64,000 nt of DNA, taken from Flavobacterium haoranii. GTDB taxonomy: Bacteria > Bacteroidota > Bacteroidia > Flavobacteriales > Flavobacteriaceae. A program made the position numbers and the translations under genes. Shown here in pieces: positions 59,628 to 64,000 of the stretch (position 1 is the first letter of the stretch; each line of letters starts with the position of its first letter). The notes beneath the pieces are model-generated. The model did no database searches. It was not told where the DNA came from and was given only the letters and a program-made list of their open reading frames with translations. The stretch lies in NCBI GenBank assembly GCA_003246205.1, contig QKBC01000025.1, forward strand, positions 62,001-126,000. The letters run 5' to 3'.

Positions 59628-60598
59628 AAAAGTTAAGTGTTATAATTCCTGTTTATAATGTGGAAGCTTATGTGGAAAAATGTATTCAGTCGATTAAACA
59701 AAACGGTTTAGAGGAATCGCAATATGAAATTATTGTCGTTGATGATGAAAGTCCCGACAAAAGTGTAGAACTAATCCGAAATACTTTTCCAAACGATCCC
59801 GGTATTACCATTATTTCACAAAAGAATAAAGGATTGGGAGGAGCACGTAATACAGGGATTAAAGCGGCGCAAGGAAATTATTTATTGTTTTTAGATTCTG
59901 ATGATGTATTAGTACCGGGTATTTTACAGGAATTGCTTTTGATCGCCGAGAGTCAGGAAACTCAAATTCTGGAATTTGGAGCAAAAGGAGTAGATATGCA
60001 AGGAAAAGAAATATATACAGTTCAAAATACTTCTGATGGAAATGTCTTAAGCGGAATTCAGTACTATAATACTATCCGTTATATGAATTCTGCTTGTAAC
60101 AAGTTGTATAAGAGAACTTTTTTATTGGAAAACGAATTGTTCTTTTTAGAACGTATTTTTATTGAAGATTTTGAGTTCAATACAAGAGCTTTTTACAAAG
60201 CAGATAAAGTTCTTGCAATTCCACAAATAGGAGCCTGTTTTTTACAATCTGAAAATTCCATAACCCGTAATTCAAACAAAGAAAAGAAACAAAAAATGGT
60301 TCAGGACATCAAACAGGTTCTGAACATCACACATACTTTATATCTGACCGGAAACAAGGAGTCTTCTGAAGTAAAAAAGTTTTTTGAAGAACGTTTAAAT
60401 TTTCTGGTTGCAACACTATTTTACCATTTAATCAAAAACAAAGAACCTTTTGAAATAGTAAAAGAAATGAAAAAAGAGCTGCAAAATAAAGGTATGTATT
60501 ATGTAGATCATCCGATCTATCAGAAAAATAAAAACCTGTTTCGGTTATTGGTTTTGAAGAATATTTACTTCTATAGATTTTTTAGCCCTTTTTTATAA
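59624..60598 (+). CDS. Glycosyltransferase family 2 (GT-A)
   Basis: 324 aa. KLSVIIPVYNVEAYVEKCIQSI and KNKGLGGARNTGIKAAQGNYLLFLDSDDVL define the GT2 fold and DxD site. It follows the polymerase by a four-base overlap and ends the first transcription block; a 41-base gap with a promoter-like box follows. Confidence 0.9.
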   Translation: MKKLSVIIPVYNVEAYVEKCIQSIKQNGLEESQYEIIVVDDESPDKSVELIRNTFPNDPGITIISQKNKGLGGARNTGIKAAQGNYLLFLDSDDVLVPGILQELLLIAESQETQILEFGAKGVDMQGKEIYTVQNTSDGNVLSGIQYYNTIRYMNSACNKLYKRTFLLENELFFLERIFIEDFEFNTRAFYKADKVLAIPQIGACFLQSENSITRNSNKEKKQKMVQDIKQVLNITHTLYLTGNKESSEVKKFFEERLNFLVATLFYHLIKNKEPFEIVKEMKKELQNKGMYYVDHPIYQKNKNLFRLLVLKNIYFYRFFSPFL

Positions 60599-60610
60599 AA
60601 TTTATATTCA

Positions 60611-60618
60611 TACATTTG
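60611..60618 (+). promoter_or_regulatory. -7 box inside the capsule locus
   Basis: TACATTTG matches TAnnTTTG and sits 21 bases before the next start codon, in the only noticeable gap of this part of the locus. No TTG at the normal distance. Confidence 0.45.
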
Positions 60619-60639
60619 TTGTAACCTACTAATTAGAAC

Positions 60640-61761
60640 ATGAAGAAGATCTGTTTCGTTGTTTCAAGCCCCTTAACGGCTCAAGCCTTTATGCTTAAAC
60701 ATTTTGAGTATCTGTCTCAAGAGTTCGATATTACATTGGTGGCTAACTTTGAAACGGAGGAACAGCATCACATTCCTTTTGTGAAAGAAACTAAGGATAT
60801 AAAGATTGTACGGAATATTAATCTTTTGTCAGATTTAGCGGCGTTGTACCAACTCTATAAATATTTGAAACAACAGCATTTCGATGCTGTACATTCTATA
60901 ACTCCAAAAGCAGGATTAATTGCCACTTCAGCAGCATGGCTGGCAGGAGTAAAACTTCGGATACACATTTTTACAGGACAGGTTTGGCATACACAAACCG
61001 GATTAAAAAAGAAATTGTTACAGTTCTTAGATAAGGTAATGGTCTTTTTTGCTACGGATATATTAGTGGACGGCCAATCGCAACGGGATTTTCTAATTGA
61101 GAATCACATTATCAAAGCCCAAAACTCAAAAGTATTAGGAAAAGGCTCTATCAGTGGTGTCGATGTGTCTAAGTTTATACTGAATCAGACATTAAAGGTA
61201 GAGTTAAGAAAACAATTAGGCTATTCAGATGATGAGGTGGTATTTGTTTTTTTAGGAAGAATGAATCGCGATAAAGGGATTTTAGATTTGGTAGCAGCTT
61301 TTAAAAAATTATATCAGGAATTTCCCCAAACAAAACTTTTATTGATAGGTATGGATGAAGAGAATCTGCGACCGGAAATTGAACAGATGCAAAAAGAAGG
61401 GATTTTCTTTTTCGGGTTAACCCGAAAGCCTCAGGAAACACTACAAGCGGGAGATGTTTTTTGTTTGCCGAGTTACAGAGAAGGTTTCGGAACCAGTGTC
61501 ATTGAAGCTTCGCTTCTGCAAATGCCTGTGATTTGTAGTGATACGTATGGCTTAGCAGAAACAATAGTAGACAATGAAACCGGGTTAAGGCATAAAGTAG
61601 CAGACAGTGAAGATCTTTACAAACAAATGAGAACATTGTTTTTAGATGCTAATCTGAGAAAATCGATGGGAGAAAAAGGAAGGGAATATGTTTTGGAATA
61701 TTTTTCGGCAGATGAAATTTCACGCCATTGGTTAGCATTTTATAAGGAAAAACTAAATTGA
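60640..61761 (+). CDS. Glycosyltransferase family 4, PglA/CapM-like
   Basis: 373 aa. [23 protein letters not shown] is the usual start of this group; [21 protein letters not shown] and [11 protein letters not shown] fit transferases that add the second sugar after a PglC-type enzyme. [13 protein letters not shown] and [21 protein letters not shown] are the GT-B nucleotide and acidic sites. The following gene is that initiating enzyme. Confidence 0.91.
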   Translation: MKKICFVVSSPLTAQAFMLKHFEYLSQEFDITLVANFETEEQHHIPFVKETKDIKIVRNINLLSDLAALYQLYKYLKQQHFDAVHSITPKAGLIATSAAWLAGVKLRIHIFTGQVWHTQTGLKKKLLQFLDKVMVFFATDILVDGQSQRDFLIENHIIKAQNSKVLGKGSISGVDVSKFILNQTLKVELRKQLGYSDDEVVFVFLGRMNRDKGILDLVAAFKKLYQEFPQTKLLLIGMDEENLRPEIEQMQKEGIFFFGLTRKPQETLQAGDVFCLPSYREGFGTSVIEASLLQMPVICSDTYGLAETIVDNETGLRHKVADSEDLYKQMRTLFLDANLRKSMGEKGREYVLEYFSADEISRHWLAFYKEKLN

Positions 61762-61762
61762 G

Positions 61763-62365
61763 ATGTACGCAAAAGTATTCAAACCTTTATTCGATTTTGT
61801 TTTAGCATTTGTTGCTTTTGTATTGCTTTTGCCATTATTTGTGATAATAACATTTTTGCTGGCCATTGCAAATGAAGGAAAACCATTCTTTTTTCAAAAG
61901 CGTCCCGGAAAAAATGAAAAGATATTTAGCATCATCAAGTTTAAGACTATGAACGATAAAAAAGATGCAAAAGGAAATTTATTATCCGATGCAGATAGGT
62001 TAACAGCAGTTGGGAATTGGGTTCGAAAATTATCATTGGATGAAATCCCGCAATTATTGAATGTTCTTAAAGGAGATATGAGTTTAATAGGGCCACGCCC
62101 GTTATTACCGCAATATCTTCCTTTATATAATGATTTTCAGAGGAGAAGGCACGAAATAAAACCGGGAATTACAGGTTGGGCACAAGTAAACGGGAGAAAC
62201 GCATTAGATTGGCAAACTAAATTCAAATATGATGTGTGGTATGTGGATCATGTTAGTTTTTTTACCGATTTAAAAATAGTATATTTGACAGTCAAAAAAG
62301 TCCTGAAAAAAGAAGGGATTAATCAACAAGGGCAAGCAACAGCAGAAGCCTTTAAAGGAAATTAA
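61763..62365 (+). CDS. Undecaprenyl-phosphate sugar-1-phosphate transferase (PglC-type)
   Basis: 200 aa. One re-entrant hydrophobic helix (about 12-35), [52 protein letters not shown] with the catalytic Asp-Glu pair, and [18 protein letters not shown]. This is the short monotopic form that starts the repeat unit on undecaprenyl phosphate, commonly with a diacetamido or N-acetyl sugar. Donor not determinable. Confidence 0.94.
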   Translation: MYAKVFKPLFDFVLAFVAFVLLLPLFVIITFLLAIANEGKPFFFQKRPGKNEKIFSIIKFKTMNDKKDAKGNLLSDADRLTAVGNWVRKLSLDEIPQLLNVLKGDMSLIGPRPLLPQYLPLYNDFQRRRHEIKPGITGWAQVNGRNALDWQTKFKYDVWYVDHVSFFTDLKIVYLTVKKVLKKEGINQQGQATAEAFKGN

Positions 62366-62367
62366 AA

Positions 62368-63372
62368 ATGGGAGCAACAATACAAGCTATAGAATACGTT
62401 TTTCCAAAAAATAAAGTAACAAATAAAGATTTGTTACTACAATTCCCGGAGTATGATTTTAAGAAGTTTGACGACAAAGTTGGCATCAGTTGTCGTTATT
62501 ATGTTGATGAGAATGAAACCGGTTTAGATTTAGCCGTGCAGGCTTGTGAAAAGCTGTTTCAAAGAATAGATAGCGCTACAATTGATTATATTTTATATTG
62601 TACACAAAATCCTGATTATATTCTACCTACAACGGCTTGTCTTTTACAAGACAGGTTAGGTTTATCTAAAAATGTTGGAGCTTTAGATATTAATTTAGGT
62701 TGTTCAGCTTATACTTATGTTTTAAGTTTAGCGAAAGCACTGATTAATTCTGGTCAGGCTAAAAATATTTTGGTGGTAACAGCAGAAACATACTCTAAAA
62801 TCCTCAATGAAAGAGATTGTTCTAACAGAGCTATTTTCGGAGATGCAGCTACCGCAACTTTAGTGTCATACACTGAAGAAGAAAATTTCGGTGACTTCTT
62901 GTTCGGAACGGATGGCTCTGGTGTAGAAAAATTGTTTGTGAAAAACGGGGCTTCAAAATATAAATTCGAAAGTAATCCGGAAGTAAAAACATATGGGAGT
63001 GGTAATTTTTATACAGATAATGACTTGTATATGAACGGACCTGAAATTTTCCATTTTACAGGAGAAGTTGTGCCGGGATTTGTAGAAGAATTATTAGAAG
63101 CCAATCAAGTAGAAAAAGATCATATAGACCAATATATTTTTCATCAGGCAAATGCTTTTATGCTGAATTTTTTGAGAAAGCGATTAAAAATAGAAGAAGA
63201 ACGCTTTTTTATTGATTTACGAGATGGAGGAAACACTGTTTCATCAACTATTCCAATCGCATTAAAGAAATACAGCCAAAAAATAACAGAGAAAGAAACT
63301 CTTTTATTGGTTGGTTTCGGAGTAGGGTTATCTTGGTCAGGAGGATTAGTTACCATAAACAATAAATTATAA
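62368..63372 (+). CDS. 3-oxoacyl-ACP synthase III (FabH-like) of the acyl module
   Basis: 334 aa thiolase-fold enzyme. Cys112 (INLGCSAYTYV), His259 (FHQANAFM) and Asn289 (GGNTVSSTIP) form the complete KASIII triad, so it should be active. It joins an acyl-CoA to an ACP-bound extender or transfers an acyl group. It begins two bases after the sugar transferase and is followed by its own small carrier protein and a second KASIII, so it is probably not the housekeeping FabH. Confidence 0.92.
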   Translation: MGATIQAIEYVFPKNKVTNKDLLLQFPEYDFKKFDDKVGISCRYYVDENETGLDLAVQACEKLFQRIDSATIDYILYCTQNPDYILPTTACLLQDRLGLSKNVGALDINLGCSAYTYVLSLAKALINSGQAKNILVVTAETYSKILNERDCSNRAIFGDAATATLVSYTEEENFGDFLFGTDGSGVEKLFVKNGASKYKFESNPEVKTYGSGNFYTDNDLYMNGPEIFHFTGEVVPGFVEELLEANQVEKDHIDQYIFHQANAFMLNFLRKRLKIEEERFFIDLRDGGNTVSSTIPIALKKYSQKITEKETLLLVGFGVGLSWSGGLVTINNKL

Positions 63373-63378
63373 CTGAAA

Positions 63379-63609
63379 ATGAATAAAGCTGAATTTATCA
63401 AAGGTTTAGAAGAAGAATTAGAGTTAGAGATCACGTTAACAGCAGAAACGGATTTAAAAGGATTAGACGAATGGGATTCTATGGCTGCTATGCTTTTAAT
63501 AGGATATGTCTCTAATGAGTTTGGTTTGACTTTAACAGCAGACGATATTAAGAATATCTCAACAGTACAATCTTTGATCGAGCGTATCGGAGTAGAAAAA
63601 TTCAACTAA
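63379..63609 (+). CDS. Acyl carrier protein dedicated to the polysaccharide locus
   Basis: 76 aa. The phosphopantetheine site is Ser34 in DEWDSMAAMLL, with DSM in place of the usual DSL. Acidic and four-helix like. Six bases after the first KASIII and one base before the second, so the three form one unit. It would carry the acyl chain made by these enzymes. Confidence 0.9.
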   Translation: MNKAEFIKGLEEELELEITLTAETDLKGLDEWDSMAAMLLIGYVSNEFGLTLTADDIKNISTVQSLIERIGVEKFN

Positions 63610-63610
63610 A

Positions 63611-64000
63611 ATGCTACAACATTTTAAAGGTATCCATATTACAGCTTTAAAAACCTGTGTTCCGTCTCAGGTTGTGTCCAATGCTTTTTTTGAAGAACTG
63701 CTGAGTCCCAAAGAAATCAAGATCTTTGAAAAAACAGTCGGAATTAAAAACAGACGTTGGGCAACAGATAATATAACGGCTCTTGATTTAGGATATGAAG
63801 CGGCTAATTCATTGTTGAAAGAACATGATGTTGCTCCTTCTGAGGTTGAATGCCTGATCTTCTTAAGTCAAACCCCGGATTATAAGATACCTTTTTCATC
63901 TAATATTTTACAAGCTAAGCTGAATTTGCCACAAAATATTCTGTGCTTGGATGTCAATGCAGGCTGTGCCGGATTTGTTCAGGGATTAGGAACCGCTTTT
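63611..64000 (+). CDS. Second KASIII/FabH-like synthase, 5' part only
   Basis: 130 codons before the right edge; not in the ORF track. It reads MLQHFKGIHITALKTCVPS, AVG-type segment KTVGIKNRRW, FLSQTPDYKIPF and the active-site Cys119 in DVNAGCAGFVQG. It is divergent from the first KASIII (only the core motifs agree), so it is not a recent duplicate. Its His and Asn lie beyond the window. Confidence 0.88.
   Translation, partial: MLQHFKGIHITALKTCVPSQVVSNAFFEELLSPKEIKIFEKTVGIKNRRWATDNITALDLGYEAANSLLKEHDVAPSEVECLIFLSQTPDYKIPFSSNILQAKLNLPQNILCLDVNAGCAGFVQGLGTAF

Noticed and set aside
63144-63605. 153-aa minus-strand ORF over the ACP gene
   Set aside because: Antisense to a complete KASIII end and ACP with clear family motifs; its low-complexity Ser/Asn/Ile sequence is typical of a shadow frame.

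Overview
The window reads as a chromosomal segment of a low-GC member of the Bacteroidota, most likely Flavobacterium or a close relative in the Flavobacteriaceae. The evidence is the SusC/SusD pair, Bacteroidota-type promoters (TTG about 20 bases before TAnnTTTG), GH97 and GH65 sugar enzymes beside a LacI regulator, the gene order rplQ-carA-eno-gltA, and almost no Shine-Dalgarno sequences. No rRNA, tRNA, CRISPR array or insertion sequence is visible, and no stretch over 300 bases lacks a gene.

Region 1 (1-14605) is an alpha-glucan/maltose utilisation locus. A susD-susC pair (susD cut by the window edge) points left. A LacI-family regulator points right and is followed by an inner-membrane sugar transporter, beta-phosphoglucomutase, GH65 maltose phosphorylase, GH97 alpha-glucosidase and two GH13 amylases. 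The outer-membrane pair imports oligosaccharides, the exported GH97/GH13 enzymes trim them, and maltose taken into the cytoplasm is phosphorolysed to glucose and beta-glucose-1-phosphate, which pgmB turns into glucose-6-phosphate. Paired palindromes between susC and lacI look like operators.

Region 2 (14637-32078) is the fused str/S10/spc/alpha ribosomal cluster, from rpsL to rplQ, with fusA, secY, infA and rpoA. It is interrupted by a terminator and new promoter after rpsJ, by a structured promoter/leader between rpsN and rpsH, and by folded spacers before rpsD and rplQ. Region 3 (32110-36125) holds carA, eno and gltA, each with its own promoter or terminator signals.

Region 4 (36139-42938) is mixed: a dimethylargininase-like hydrolase, a 53-aa membrane ORF absent from the ORF track, ctlX, an Rrf2 regulator, a DUF2061 membrane protein with cysH (APS-reductase type), marC, a CoA-binding protein, a sodium:solute symporter and recR.

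Region 5 (42972-64000, continuing past the edge) is a Wzx/Wzy-dependent capsule or exopolysaccharide locus: export lipoprotein, BY-kinase with a Tyr-Gly repeat tail, three nucleotide-sugar genes, a sulfate-activation block (cysQ, a tandem DUF2061 protein, cysC, cysD, cysN), flippase, glycosyltransferases, a pyruvyltransferase, an EpsG-like polymerase, a PglC-type initiating transferase, and a KASIII-ACP-KASIII acyl module. Together they suggest a strongly acidic polymer bearing uronic acids, pyruvate, possibly sulfate and possibly an unusual acyl group. The sulfate block with its duplicated DUF2061 protein, the KASIII/ACP module and the rpsN-rpsH leader are the best candidates for something new.
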